Notes: generated by a model from the sequence alone, not told the origin. A stretch of DNA of 64,000 bases from Dendrolimus kikuchii (GCA_019925095.2 CM034409.1:3351001-3415000), one strand, 5' to 3'; counted from the stretch's first letter, positions 1-12,311 are shown. Numbers and translations are program-made.

Positions 1-43
1 GGGAACTGGCGTGAAGTTATGTATGTATGTATGTATGTATGTA
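1..43 (+). mobile_element. RTE-clade LINE 3' end and (TATG)n tail, cut by window edge
   Basis: Starts at GGGAACTGGCGTGAAG, the last codons and stop of the RTE frame, followed by six TATG units. Confidence 0.75.
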
Positions 44-1474
44 ATATTGGAAAGATATGAATGACCCCTTAGCCCGAGCAAACCCTGATTCTCTGTTAGA
101 CCTGATGCCGCCTCGCAACTTCTAGTGAATCAAGCAGAAAAAAATGAACGCTTACCACCACGGGAACCGTGTAAGGAATGATGAAGGATTTCGGCCGGAT
201 TCGCGCGACCTGGTTTGGCACAAACACTACACCAGATGTCCGGGACACAGTTGGCACTTCAAGGAACGGTTTTAGGGCACAATACAGTAGTTTTCCGACG
301 GTTTTTGGACTATTTTTCGGCGAGCGTGGCGTCGCGACGATATTTAGGAAGCCATTCGAAAATTCGGCTCGACCAATGAGACGCATGTGCGTGTGCAGCG
401 CCCTCTGGTTAGAACCGGCCTAATTACGGTGGAAGAGGAAATGTTACCGGGAAAGGGGTGCTTTCCGGGAATGTGACGGGATGTCGTAACACACTATGAT
501 GCGATAATAATTATTTAATTAGTTCGTCCCCTTAAGGAAAAAATACTTGAATATTAATTAAATGTCTCATACCGTGAGATCATCATTAACATTTAAAACA
601 ATAGCTATGTATTTACCTTGAATTTCCTTTAATTTTATTTAATGGTTTTCCTTAAACAATCATCTTGTAAACATTCTATTTATTAATCATCAATAACCGG
701 TTAACGACAATAACATAGTTCTTCTTCGTCGGCGTCGGTGCAGGACCTTTTAATTACACCTTTTGGTAACATCATTTTTTGGAACGAAGTCCTTTATCGC
801 ACGTTACTCGGCGGACGGGAGCTAGACGAAAAAAAAATTTACCGACACGAAAAATGCTGACCGCTGTATATTATTCTACAATTTGGACTTGTAAAATAAG
901 ATCTAAAATAAAATAATATGCATGATGGTCTTCGAAACTTCGTTCCAACCAGGTGTTTCAAAGGCACTTCATTGGTTTTTTCGTCAAAATTGTGATTATA
1001 TATTAAAATCAATCGGTCGATCACAAAATAGCGGCTAGAACCTATGGAACCTGCATTCGTCTAGTTATCGAAGTGGACAACGAACTATTGGCTAGCGCAA
1101 CGCGGGAGCGCACATGGCGGTAGGCATCTTTGTCATCCGTGATCATGGCTACTGAAAAGTGGCCAAAACGTGGGAATAACAAAAATCAAATAAATTACCG
1201 CGCTTAAAACCGTTAAAACGTAGTTTTATTATTAGTCCAGGAATATTAGGGGTTTCGCCTCGAAATGAGAGAGTCAGCTATAAACTTGTACAAAACTTCA
1301 TTTTGGTACCCTAAAACTTGTTTCAATCGTAGGGTGTCCGCGACTACAGATATTCCAAGGTCAAAGGTCAAAAAATCGTTTTTTTTTACACATTTATTGC
1401 AAATATCTCGTTTCGTATGGGTTTTATGGTATTTGTATTTAATATTTTCTTAAGTTTTCGCGACTTGTATATTA
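44..1474. other. No gene recognised
   Basis: Mostly AT-rich sequence. The part at 1130-1245 resembles, inverted, the repeat at 10620-10960. Short ORFs here overlap on both strands and show no motifs. Confidence 0.5.
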
Positions 1475-2688
1475 GGTTGGGGAAAAAGTTTCTTCGCATT
1501 TTATATACAACTGCAAAAGGTTTTTTTATAAAGTTTATTTACATTTGACTAAAGTATGTAGGTGCCATTTTGTTGGATAACTTTTTGCCATCTTGTAGGT
1601 AGGGACGTGAACCCATTGCTATAAAAAATTTGGGGCTTCTGATCAAAAAACTGCGACAAGTGGTTTTGGCAGTCCTCTCGTGATGTTAACCTGACACTGC
1701 CTAAGGAATTCTGCAGAGACCGAAACAGGTGAAAATCTGAAGGTGCAAGGTCAGGACTATACGGCGGATGCATTAACACCTAACCAGCCAAACTCTCGTA
1801 ATTTTTGCTGAGTGGCTAAAGATGTGTGAGGTCTAGCGTTATCATGGTGAAAAACCACACCCCTTCTATTGATTAATTCCGGCCGCTTTCTCTCAACTTT
1901 TTGCTTTAATCTCATCAGTTGTTCGCAGTACAGTTCAGAATCGATGGTCCTGCCTGGTGGTAACAGCTCATAATGAATAATGCCCTTTCAATCCCACCAT
2001 ATATACAGCATCACTTTGTTGCGAGTTAACCCGGGTTTCGCCAGTCCGTGAAGCCTGACCGGCCTTTGACCACGATCTTTTTCGCACTTTCTTGTCGTTC
2101 GTGATCCACTTTTCATCACCAGTTATCACCTTCTTCAAAAATGGTTCGGTTTAATTACGTCGTAATAAAGAATCACAAATGAGTATACGGTTCATTAGGT
2201 TTCTTTCAGTGAGCTCATGAGGCACCCAAATATCGGGTTTTTCTGTGTACCCAGCTTTTTTCTAATGCGCCAAAACCGTTTTGTGGTCAATTCCCAGTTC
2301 TCTAGCTACATCGTAACTACTAATATGCCGATCTTGCTCCAATTTTTCAAAAATGGCATCAATTTTGTCCGTAACAGGGCGACCAGAGCGACGTGCATCT
2401 TTAATATCAAAATTTCCGGATTGAAAACGCTTAAACCAAATTTGCGCTACTCTCACAGATACTGCATTAGGTCCATAAACATCACAAAAACTTTCACCTT
2501 TTTTGTAGTAAAATTTTAAAATGTATCGAATTTCTTCATTAGATTCACTAATTTTAACAATAAGAAAAACAAATGAAAATCACACATTTTCCTAATTTGA
2601 ATTTGGAATTGTCTTCTTTAAAATAAAAACTTTTTAATCTTATTACAAGTTCGTACATACTATATGCGAAAAGACTTTTTCCCCAACC
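1475..2688 (-). mobile_element. Mariner transposon, decayed
   Basis: Inverted ends GGTTGGGGAAAAAGTTTCTT at 1475 and its complement ending at 2688, flanked by TA on both sides; 1214 bp. Transposase on the minus strand in broken frames: helix-turn-helix region with RRSGRP and SSYDVARELGIDHKTV (2262-2456), the HHDNARPH block near 1830-1860, and SPDLAPSD (1740-1770). Stops and frameshifts make it inactive. Family is clear from D-x-D spacing blocks; subfamily was not assigned. Confidence 0.92.
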
Positions 2689-2802
2689 TATTACATCATA
2701 AAACTACGTTTAAACGGTTTTCAGTGGCCGAAACGTCGAAATGTCGGAATAACCAAATCCAAATTGTCCTATTGTACTCGCTCAGTAGCATCATTAGCCA
2801 GG

Positions 2803-3129
2803 TGTTACAAGCTAATTTTAGGAAACTGTGGCGACGTTGCCGGGCGGACATACATTTGCATTTGCATTTGTGGAGCATAAAACGACGGCCTGATGTAGAG
2901 AGGAAGGCAGTCAAGGAACAACTACGATCAAGGCGTGACGTGTGCACAATCGGGAACCTAATAGTGACGAATTTGCGCGTTTTATTGAATTACGACTTTC
3001 TGCATTACGTTTGGATTTGTTGTGTTCGGTTATATTTGTACCTTTGTTTGTTATACGTGTTTGTATAGTTCTAATAAACTCTATAATAATTCCAACGACA
3101 TTTTAATTCGAGTCTCGCAACTCGTAACA
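2803..3129 (+). mobile_element. LTR-like element, 3' part
   Basis: Ends TTTGTATAGTTCTAATAAAC, an AATAAA region, then CGCAACTCGTAACA. Related to 19917-20347 and 62000-62405. TGTTAC at 2803 could be the left end; no target duplication seen. Confidence 0.55.
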
Positions 3130-3143
3130 ATATGTATACTAGT

Positions 3144-3440
3144 CTTTTTTTATTGCAGGAGTTCAGCAGACAGGCAGACGGCCCACTTTATGGAAAACGG
3201 TTACCATCGCCTATGAACATTTGCAACACCAAAGGCTACAAATGAGTTGCTGCTCTCTTAAGGGAGACTGGAACCTGGTCACTAATGCCGAAACATACCT
3301 CAAGGTTGTTATGGCGGCATACTATAGATCAGGGGTGGTAGCCATCCAGTCGGGCAAATACCCTACCACCTGGGTGTGGGTTGTTTTGTCGCCTCTTACG
3401 GCCGCAGGAAATTGTTTTCTTTCTCCGTTTCTGCACGGAT
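3144..3440 (-). mobile_element. SINE-like poly(A) retroposon, near full length
   Basis: Member of a roughly 310-bp family read, on its own strand, from ATCCGTGCAGGAACGGAG to CTCCTGCAATAAAAAA. Head and tail both present here. Confidence 0.85.
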
Positions 3441-3587
3441 AAAACTGGTCGCGAAAACTGAAGAAAATATTCAATCATTACTGTTGACACTTTACAAATC
3501 TCAATTAATTTATGACTAATTATTTTATTATTGTTGCGGTCATTAATGACGTAAATTACCGCAATACCGTAATGACCGCATATAACG

Positions 3588-3757
3588 AGCCTTAAGAACA
3601 GACGAGCGTGCATGACAAGAGTTATGAATGTCAAAGAAGCAAGTGAGGTGTGTAAGAATGGGCCTAAATGGCGCTCTGTTGTTCGTGCCTACCCCGCAAG
3701 GGAACTGGCGTGAAGTTATGTATGTATGTATGTATGTATGTATGTATGTATGTATGT
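3588..3757 (+). mobile_element. RTE LINE 3' fragment
   Basis: 170-bp 5'-truncated insertion ending in (TATG)n. Perfect target duplication ACCGCATATAACG at 3575-3587 and 3758-3770. Confidence 0.9.
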
Positions 3758-3770
3758 ACCGCATATAACG

Positions 3771-4031
3771 TCACACGAATTAAATAACCTTAATACGGAT
3801 GCAAGTTCTAACGTGCAGGTGTCATGCCGGGAAATCTCGTCGCTGTTCTTTACAGCGTTACAGTCTAGGTGTTTCTGTTCAAATGTGATGATGAATGGAG
3901 TCGGCTTGTAGAGGTTGTTTCGGTTGCGATAGAAGCATCGTCAACTGAATCCGTGGTGATAATCTTATTATGACAGAAGCGTGTTTATCGATTTCTTTTT
4001 TTTTTAATCGGCAGACAAACACACATATCTA
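3771..4031. other. No gene recognised
   Basis: Unique-looking AT-rich DNA between an RTE insertion and a Helitron. Confidence 0.5.
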
Positions 4032-4585
4032 TCTTATATATAAAATTCTCGTGTCACAATGTTCGTTCCCATACTCCTCCGAAACGGCTTGACCGATGCT
4101 TACGAAATTTTTTATGCATATTCAGTAAGTCTGGGAATCGGCTACTATCTATTTTTCAAACCCTAAGAGATAAAGGGTGTCCAACCCAAATATATTTTTT
4201 TTGGATCAATTTTTTATTTTTTTAGAATACAGCATTAAAAAATACATACAACCCTAAATTTTCAGCCCTCTACGATCAACCCTTATTTTTTATTTGTTAA
4301 TTATAAACTTTAATTTTTTGGCAAGATTTTTAATCTTATTTTGTCATGACTTGAATAAAAAAAATATATTACTCTTAGATTCACAATAAGAACCGGTAGG
4401 TGGCGCTGAGATCGGGTTCTGGAATCCTCCTAATCACCTGGAGCGATTTTGGTGATTTTGTTTTTGTGTGTTTGAGTGGGTACCCGGATGGTTTAGATTC
4501 GCAATTAGAACCGGTACGTGGCTCTGGGATCGGGTTCTAGAATTTTATTTTTTAAAGGCAGGACAACGTCTGACGGGGCCGCTAG
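4032..4585 (+). mobile_element. Helitron-like element (AAAATTCTCGTGTC type)
   Basis: Begins TCTTATATATAAAATTCTCG after an A and ends GGGGCCGCTAG before a T, matching Helitron TC...CTAG ends. No ORF. Confidence 0.7.
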
Positions 4586-4588
4586 TAA

Positions 4589-4787
4589 TCTCTATATAAA
4601 TATTATAAACGCGAAAGTTTGTAAGAATGTATGTTAGTTACTCTTTCACGCAAAAACTACTAAATGTATTTTGATAGCTTACACATCAGAATAGAACATC
4701 GGCTATATTTTATAAAGATATAGTGTGAATTATCCAAAATATAAAGATTTTCCATCACCACGCGGATGAAACCGCTGGCGTTGCTAG
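4589..4787 (+). mobile_element. Non-autonomous Helitron
   Basis: TCTCTATATAAATATTATAA start, CCACGCGGATGAAACCGCTG hairpin and CTAG end; begins 3 bp after the previous Helitron. Confidence 0.78.
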
Positions 4788-4794
4788 TATAGTG

Positions 4795-4963
4795 TATCCC
4801 CAAATTAAGCAAGTTACGCTTGTGTTATGGGTAATATACAACGGATAATAACAGAGAAAACACGTTTCCGAAATTTACTATACCAGGAATCGAACCCGGA
4901 GCCTCTGCGTTGCAGTCAGGGAGGCCGGCAAAGGCTTAGCCCACTCAACCACAGAGGCCGATT
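4795..4963 (-). mobile_element. tRNA-derived SINE
   Basis: On the minus strand a tRNA-like head GGCCTCTGTGGTTGAGTGGG (A box) leads to GGTTCGATTCC (B box, 4886-4896) and then a non-tRNA body AGTAAATTTCGGAAACG to TTAATTTGGGGATA. The head is too altered in the acceptor arms to be a working tRNA gene. Confidence 0.78.
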
Positions 4964-5490
4964 TCGACTAATCGCTAACTATTTAGACTTGTATCAATAC
5001 TAACTCCGTTGGCTAAGCATTTTTTTTTTTACAAGGGGAAATCCATTTGCGGACCCCCCGCCGGGGAGACTTCGGCGGGGGAGTGTGGGACTCGCCGGCT
5101 AGAGAAGCCGGAATACCCACAACTATGCGAACAGTAGATAATACATGCGACTCGCGTTCCAACTTTTTTTACAGCCACTGTTAAATTACTTCATATATAT
5201 AGAAATAAGATAGAATAGACATTAGAATGTATAAGATAGCTAAGATTTGTAAAAGGCTAAAAGAGACATGAAAAAGAATAGCTCGGTCTTGCACAATGAC
5301 GGAAGAGAAGGCAAATTAAAAAAAAAAATACTGCATAAATTGTAACAAAAAATATCAAAAATTTTGTAACATATTACTTTTTACTAAATTATTATTTAAT
5401 TTACATAAATTTGAGCTAAATATTTACTTCATCAGTGACAAAAAAATACTGGCTGGTAGAATGCCACAAAAAAGTAACTACTTGACGTTG
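4964..5490. other. No gene recognised
   Basis: Begins with a GC-rich stretch containing a strong hairpin (CCCCCGCCG...CGGCGGGGG near 5055-5083), then AT-rich DNA up to the TIR transposon. Confidence 0.5.
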
Positions 5491-6741
5491 CATATGAAGG
5501 GTACAGGCAAAGAACAGGGAATGTCCTAATAAATAGATTTTGAGAAAAACGCAATTAAAAGTTTAGAAGTACATATCTTTTATTGAGATCGGCATATGCA
5601 GTAACTTTTACTTATAACTAATTAAATGTTTATTTCATTAATCTAACTGTGTAGTTGTGATGGATTTTTTAGTTATTGAAAATATTAAAATTTAATAAAA
5701 ACTAAGTAAAACAATCTTAGAAGAACAGAAAACAAGGAATGTCCAAGACAACATGAAAATAAACAAGGAATATCCAATTCAGTCATCAGCATCTTTAGTT
5801 TTGGAATCATATTATTGACTTTTCTAATAAACGTCTTAGTCGCAATATTAGGAAGAGAAATGTTTTTTTGGGGAAATCTTCTTGACTTTTGCTTTGTCGT
5901 TTAGCTTTCTTTTTTCTATCATAAAATACATGAGCTTTTGTTAAATTAACTTTTTTTTAAATTGTTAACTGTTTTAATTCGTCCAGTTTTTTCTTCTTCT
6001 TCAAGTACCTTCCATAGCTTTTGATAAATAAACATCACAAAATTAAATACTGCATGTGTCCATTCTTGGATAGCCAAAAGCAATGTTAAACTGTGTATTA
6101 AAAATATGCCTGTAAGACTCATAGGAAATTAGTTTTTCATTGTTATTATCTTGTGTAAACATCATTTACATTTTTTTTATAGTCAGATCTTCTCGCAAGT
6201 AAATTTTGCTTGCTGTCTTTTAAACTGTAATGACTTAATCTTCCTTTGAAAGAACTAATATGTTTCAAAAATTTTCTTTAACCTCTGAGTCTATTTTTAT
6301 ATGATTTTCATGCTTTAATCTACAGTGCCCCTTGTTCATGAGAAGAACGTCGCAACTTTTTCATAACATCTTCGGTTCGATCGGTCTTTTTTCTCTTTTT
6401 TGTCGACCTATTAATAATAATTTGGTTGTTTTCATCATTATCGGAGTCAGAAAACATTTTAAACTTAAAATTACAACACCGCAAACTTTATAGAAATTCT
6501 AACCTACAAATCACAACGGTCACTTTGGACAATCCTTCTCCTTTACCGGTATGTCATGGACATTCCCGGATCTTTTCGCTTCAGCCATAAACAAAAACGC
6601 CTTTTTGTGGCCATCTGTTTACTTTTTTTTAAAGTTAGTGATTGGGAAATAAACTACCATAGACAAAGATTTGCTTTCAATAGAGTATAGAAAAAATCAA
6701 AATCGGGACATTCCCTGTTCTTTGCCTGTACCCTTCATATG
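5491..6741 (-). mobile_element. Unclassified TIR DNA transposon with decayed transposase
   Basis: 36-bp perfect inverted ends, 5491-5526 and 6706-6741, beginning CATATGAAGGGTACAGGCAA. Motifs resembling GGAATGTCC recur inside (5518, 5737, 5767, 6557). On the minus strand an acidic then basic N-terminus starts near 6458 (MFSDSDNDENN...TKKRKK), and a later segment near 6060-6110 reads YRHIFNTQFNIAFGYPRMDT, a signature I know from insect transposase-like proteins. Many stops and frameshifts; nonfunctional. Confidence 0.7.
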
Positions 6742-7702
6742 TGGCGTACGTGATGACGTTGCATCAGATTTAGATATGGATTTAACGCCTGATTTTATTA
6801 GAGAACTAGTTGTTTGTTTAAATAATCAGTTTTTGAAGTACAACTTCTTTTGAATCGTTGTGATTTGAAAATCGATGTAACGAAAAAGCGACATTAAAAA
6901 GGGATAAACATATAAAATTCAACCTTATTTATTTTAGAAATTAAAAACATTTAGCTTTACGCGTTAATATTAATTCTCAATTTAAATAAAACTTGAAAGG
7001 TTTCTAATGAATTTTAGCTCTATTTGTATATACTTAAGGCATATATTCTTTTATACGTAGATCAACGGAAATTGCACCTAACAGTGTATTGAATTTTGAA
7101 CTTTGCGGTAGTGGTTTAAAATGTAATTTAGATTGAATTTTTTGAATTATAATATGTTGACGAATGTAGGCTAAAGGAATTATATTTATATTAATAAAAG
7201 TTAGAGAAGAATTATCTGTGAGTATATTCTCTGAAGTTCCACTTCTACTGCGTGTGAACTGCACACACATACACACATTTCTTTTTATTTACTTTCCTCA
7301 TATTCGAAACGAAAAGCAGAGTCTTAACCTCGGGTGAAAGGACTATTTAGACACTCGAATTATTTCGTGTCTAAACATGTCAGTTTCACCTCTCGTGTAA
7401 CAATCTACTATTAATTCTGGCGTTATCAATCACTCCTCTGCTAGGCTTAAATGCGTATTAAATCCGATATCTAATTTGCGTGGCCGAGAATACCTATGTA
7501 CGTAGAAACCGGTTACTTTGTGTAAATGTCCATGAGAATAAATACATAGTTATTATGGGGTTTTTTTGTAAAAACTGCGGGATTCTAAACCAGTTTTAAG
7601 TGTACATCTATTGTTATACTTCTCTTGCGTATACTAGTAATTATGTTAGTTGGCTGCTGCTCGCGACTTCGCTTGCGTGATTTAATAATTGAGCAAACTC
7701 AA
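6742..7702. other. No gene recognised; repeat fragment at its left
   Basis: 6845-6915 (AATCGTTGTGATTTGAAAAT) matches repeats near 29135-29230 and, inverted, 49790-49890. The rest is AT-rich without motifs. Confidence 0.5.
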
Positions 7703-7970
7703 CCGTGCAGGAACGGAGAAAGAATACAATTTCCTGCGGCCGGGTGGCCTGTCGTAAGAGGCGACAAAACAACCCACAGCCAGGTAGAGTATGCCGCCAT
7801 AACAACCTTGTGTTGTGTTCCGGCATTAGTGACCAGGTTCCAGTCTTCCTTGAGAGAGCAGCAGCGCATTTGTAGCACCTTTGGTGTTACAAATGTCCAT
7901 AGGCGATGGTAACCGCTTTCCATCAAGTGGGCCGTCTGCCTGTCTGTTGAACTCCTGATAAAAAAAAAAA
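7703..7970 (+). mobile_element. SINE-like retroposon
   Basis: Full head and poly(A) tail with an internal deletion of about 35 bp after the AACCCACAGCCAGGTAG segment. Confidence 0.85.
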
Positions 7971-8257
7971 CTTTGTACTGTGTATAATTATTTCTAACCG
8001 AAAGCAGGTGTATAAAATTTATACTTACTTTGAAATTGTACGAACTTTCATCCCCCTTTTCACTACATTATAGATTGATTTTTTAAAATCCTTTCCTAGT
8101 CGGCACCTACATTATAGAAATAACCCGCGTACAAATTGTCACAGTAGCGTCAGTAGTTTGGGCTGTGCGTTGATGTCAGTCAGTCAGTCAGTCAGTGAGG
8201 CCAATGGATATACTAGTGATCGCCCGTGCTCGAAATTCGACCATAATAAATATATAG

Positions 8258-8395
8258 TATACTGGTATAGTAAATTTCGGAAACGTATTTTCTCCGTTAT
8301 TTACTATGGTCTGGGTGTCTGGGATCGGCCCCAGAGTAGTCCGTTGTATATTACCCATAACACAAGCTTAACTTGCTTAATTTGGGGATATACAA
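8258..8395 (+). mobile_element. 3' part of the same tRNA-derived SINE family
   Basis: CTGGTATAGTAAATTTCGGAA to TTAATTTGGGGATATAC matches the body of the 4795-4963 copy and carries about 30 extra bases (TTTACTATGGTCTGGGTGTC) absent there. Confidence 0.72.
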
Positions 8396-8429
8396 TGTGT
8401 GTGTTTGTCTGCCGATTATTATTATTATA

Positions 8430-8740
8430 ATAATTAATGTCAAAGACTATAGGTATATACTTCTATAATCACAGATTTCGCCAAGGCTACACTGTTCCTT
8501 TGACTTGAACAATAAACAAAACAGTATATATGCGTGTGTGTGTCAAATACATGATAGTGTGTGTGTATTTTTTTTATTTATTGATATAAGGTATTTTTAT
8601 GCATATTTAAAAAAAAAAACATTGGCATTAGTCGCTTCTTCTCTATATAAACTATAAGTGTGCGAAATTTCATACTTCTCCGTCCGCGCAATTTTCGTAA
8701 AAAGGGGTACAAAGTTTTTGCTTAACGTATTAATTATATG
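8430..8740 (+). repeat. AT-rich interspersed repeat X
   Basis: ATCACAGATTTCGCCAAGGC to GGGGTACAAAGTTTTTGC; inverted copies at 36690-37200 and 60490-60790. The maT element inserted at its right end. Confidence 0.65.
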
Positions 8741-8742
8741 TA

Positions 8743-10010
8743 ACTAGTCTGGCCATAAATACTGTTACATAAAAACTTTTCTTTTTTTTCAACTTTTTAA
8801 TTATTTTGAATTTGGAGCACGTGTATTATTTTAAAAACTTCTTTCGATTTTGCGCCATTTCACATATTTTTTCGTGTTCATTATCAAATTACAATATGGA
8901 ATGGGTTGTTAAAGAAAACAGGATTGCAGTGATCGCCTTGCACAAAGTGGGTATGGAGCCGTCGGTCATATTCCAGACACTTCAAAAGCTTGGTATCAGC
9001 CGTATGTTCGTATATCGTACTATCAACACATACAACAACACTTCATCTGTGGAAGACCAGAAAATATCGGGGCGGCCGCGTGCAGTTAGAACTACAAAGG
9101 CTATTAATGCTGTTAAAGCCAGAATTCGCCGAAACCCCATTAGGAAGCAAAAAATCTTATCGTGAGAAATGAAGATTTCCGCTAGGACTCTGTCGCGTAT
9201 TATAAAACAAGACCTGAAGCTCGCTGCTTATTGTCGATATACAGGACATGCACTAAATCAATCTTTACAATTAAAGAGAGTGGATCGATCAAAACGCCTT
9301 CTGTCGCGATACGCAGTTGAAAGGCATAGAGATATCCACTTTACCGATGAAAAAATTTTCACGATTGAAGAACACTACAATAAGCAAAATGATAAAGTGT
9401 ACGCTCACAGTTCTAAAGAAGCTGCTCAAGTGGTCGGAAAGGTACAACGTGGTCATCATCCTGCGTCAGTGATGGTTTGGTGGGGCATGTCTCATCAAGG
9501 AGTCACAAAACTACATTTTTGTGAAAAAGGAGTGAAAACTTCAGCCAAAGTGTATCAAGATACACTTTTTAAAAATATACCGTGGACTTTCCAGCAGGAC
9601 TCTGCACTTGGTCATAAGGCACGAACTACCAGCCTGGCTTGAAACCAACGTTCTGGACTTTATAAGAGCTGAAGACTGGCCCTCATCTAGCCCAGACCTC
9701 AACCCTTTAGACTTCAAATTATGGTCAGTTTTAGAGGACATGGCCTGCTCTAAACGACACGGCGACATTGAGTCTCTTAAAAACTCTTGGAGCAAGTAGT
9801 GGCGAATTTTCCCTTGGAAACAGTGCGTAAATCCATAGATTCGTTACCAAACAGATTAAAGGTCTGTATAAAAGCCAAAGGTGACCATTTCGAATAGAAT
9901 ATTTTTTGCTGAGACTAATAAATATCTAGGTATAAATTTGAATAATATTATATGACTTCATTAAAAAAAAATGTATTTTCATTTGTAACAGAAGTTATGG
10001 CTGGACTAGG
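8743..10010 (+). mobile_element. maT-like (Tc1/mariner) transposon, nearly intact
   Basis: Ends CTAGTCTGGCCATAAATACT (8744) and the imperfect complement ending in CTGGACTAG (10009), with TA at 8741-8742 and 10011-10012. Transposase starts at the ATG at 8896 (MEWVVKENRIAVIALHK), reads through an HTH block with GRPRAV, meets one TGA at 9163-9165, continues from 9166 (FTDEK, VMVWWGMS, FQQDSA) and shifts frame near 9630 before AEDWPSSSPDLNPLD. About 12-15 codons seem to be missing between QDT and LFKN. DDxD-type catalytic blocks are all visible; the assignment to maT rests on recalled motif similarity. Confidence 0.87.
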
Positions 10011-10158
10011 TATATACTAGCGGGCTAGTAGTCTTCACGTGATGCTCTATGAACTTATGCAATAAACAAATAAAATGTAGCTTACGTCAAATTATAACTG
10101 ATAGACGTTCGCGAAGGCTAATAGGTTATATAAATAAAATAATAATAAAAATAAATAA

Positions 10159-10430
10159 GGCCGGGCGGCCTGACGTAAGAGGCGACAAAAGAACCACAGC
10201 CAGGTGGTAGGCCATTTGCCCGACTGGATGGCTACCACCCCTGGCCTAGAGTATGCAGCCATAACAACTTTTAAGTTATGTTCCGGCATCGATGGCTCAG
10301 TTCCAGTTTCCCCTCCGAGGCCGGCATCACGTTGGCAGCACCTCTTATATTGCTATTGTCCACAGGCGATGGTAACCATGCACTTTCCAGTTCGGCTGTC
10401 AGCCTGTCTGCTGTGCTTTAGAAAAAAAAA
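10159..10430 (+). mobile_element. SINE-like retroposon, 5' truncated, diverged
   Basis: Starts at GGCCGGGCGGCC. The central part is much diverged (ATCGATGGCTCAGTTCC), so it is likely an older copy. Confidence 0.75.
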
Positions 10431-10671
10431 TACAGATGGTGTTAACAGATTGCGTTACCCTCTCCATTTTTAACGTGAAATGTCATATCTCAAGATCATC
10501 GTCAAACAACGAGGTCATGACCACATCGAGTTTGGATTTCAATTATTATTTTTGGTATGAAATTGTGTTTAAGGAAAAAAACCTCAAATAGCTTTATTGT
10601 GTAGCTTTGTGATACAACTTTTATGGTAATAAAACTATGTTTTAACGGTTTTAAGCGCTGTAATTTATTTG

Positions 10672-10784
10672 CGTTGAATGTCAAAGAAGTAAGTGAAGTG
10701 TGTAAGAATAAGCCTAAATGGCGCTCTGTTGTTCGTGCCTACCCCGCAAGGGAACTGGCGTGAAGTTATGTATGTATGTATGTA
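10672..10784 (+). mobile_element. RTE LINE 3' fragment
   Basis: Last 35 codons of the RTE frame with a short TATG tail. Flanks TAATTTATTTG and TAACTTATTTG form a target duplication with one mismatch. Confidence 0.85.
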
Positions 10785-11042
10785 ACTTATTTGATTTTCA
10801 TTATTCCGATGTTTTGGACACTTTTCAGTAGCCGTGATCACGGAAGACAAAGATGTCAAGTGTCGATGGGTATTGTTTAAGTTTTATTTAGCCTACCGCC
10901 AACTTGTTCATTTTAATTTTGTTTATGTCTATTGTTTACTCTATGGGAGCCTAATCTAATTTAGCACCGCTTCGCAACATGTTGTGACTTGGAGAGAAGA
11001 CGCGGCGCAAGAAACTCTTTAGCAAACATGCCTAGCTTTAAA

Positions 11043-11640
11043 CTATACTAATATTATAAAGAGGGAAGGTTTATATTTTTGTATGTTTTTAAAGAATAAA
11101 CTCAAAAACTACTGGACCAATTTCAAAAATTCTATCACCATTTGAATGCTATATTATCCCAGATTAATATAGGCTATATTAATTACAAGTAAAAAATTAG
11201 GAATCTTTTTTTTTATTGCAGGAGTTCAACAGACAGGCAGACGGGCCACTCGATGGAATGTGGTTACCATCGCCTATAGACATTTGCAACACCAAAGGTG
11301 CTACAAATGCGCTGCTGCTCTCTTAAGGGAGATTGGAACCTGGTCACTAATACCGGAACACAACTCAAGGTTGTTATGGCGACATACTTTAAACCAGGGG
11401 TGGTAGCCATCCAGTCGGGCAAATGCCCTACCACCTGGCAGAATCGCTACTAAAACGTCAATAACATAACCCAAGGTGTAAAAAACTTAGTGTTTGAGTG
11501 GGTCCCGGGCTGGTTTAGATTCACAATTAGACCCAGTAGGTGGCGCTGTAATCGCGTCTTAATAGTTTTGATGATTGGACCCCAGACAGGTGGCACGCGC
11601 TAACCATTTTCTGTAATGAAATTTGGGTGTTTTTTGATTT
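11043..11640 (+). mobile_element. Helitron-like element split by a SINE
   Basis: CTATACTAATATTATAAAG start; continues after the SINE (11205-11438) with a CCCAAGGTG...GATTCACAATTAGACCC segment also seen in the minus-strand Helitron at 22020-22341. 3' end not clearly defined. Confidence 0.6.
11205..11438 (-). mobile_element. SINE-like retroposon inserted in a Helitron, 5' end at CCAGGTGG
   Basis: Poly(T) at the left; ends at CCACCTGG, the same 5' end as several other copies. Splits the Helitron at 11043-11640. Confidence 0.83.
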
Positions 11641-12300
11641 ATGATTTGATTTGAACTATAAAATGTATTGAATTAAAGTACTTAATATTCCAAAAAACTA
11701 TTGAACCGATATATATATTGTTTAAAATGTTTTTTAGATACTGTCATTGTTTGTTATTTAATGCTCTTTTTCATACTACAGTACACGTTCTTGATACATA
11801 CAATTTTCCCTCTCTTTTTGTATACTGGTATGTATGTATATCTATCTCTGTCCCGCCCAGTTATGACTTAGTTTGCGAAGATGCCGCCATTGTGTCGTCG
11901 GATTCGTTTGCGGTTCTAAATAGACAGACATATAAGAAAGAATAAGGTTACCGGGCTATTGTGGTAAACTGCTAATGGTACTAGGGGTCTGGGAATATGG
12001 GGACTATGGCGTCTGCCCGTCGCAATGTTCAGGGAACATGGAAAAATGGACAGACGGTGACTCGCCACTCCCTGCATGGGCCCCAAAAAATGCCATAAAG
12101 ACAGGGGCAACATGGGTGTGAGTGGCTAAGGGGTGTAGAGAGGTGGGCTGCAGGTTCACCGAAGCTACTTCCGACGTTAGGCCATTTATCACTTCCACCC
12201 CTGGAGCTTGAGTCTTAGCTCTAGCGATCTCCACTCCGTGCCGGCTGGTTAAGGCAAGCGCGGAGGCGGGGGCCTTGCTATTCTATTTATTATTATTATT
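11641..12300. other. No host gene; possible retroposon end
   Basis: 11950-12300 is GC-richer and ends in a TTATTATTATTATT tail, which suggests a LINE or SINE end, but no family was recognised. Confidence 0.45.
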
Positions 12301-12311
12301 ATTCAGCAAAC

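Noticed and set aside
3717..3757. CRISPR-like or functional microsatellite array
   Set aside because: The TATG runs are the simple tails of RTE insertions, framed by target duplications.
4886..4963. tRNA gene
   Set aside because: A and B boxes are present but the acceptor stem does not close and the sequence continues into a SINE body.
8174..8196. GTCA tandem repeat as a regulatory element
   Set aside because: A short simple repeat with no context pointing to function.
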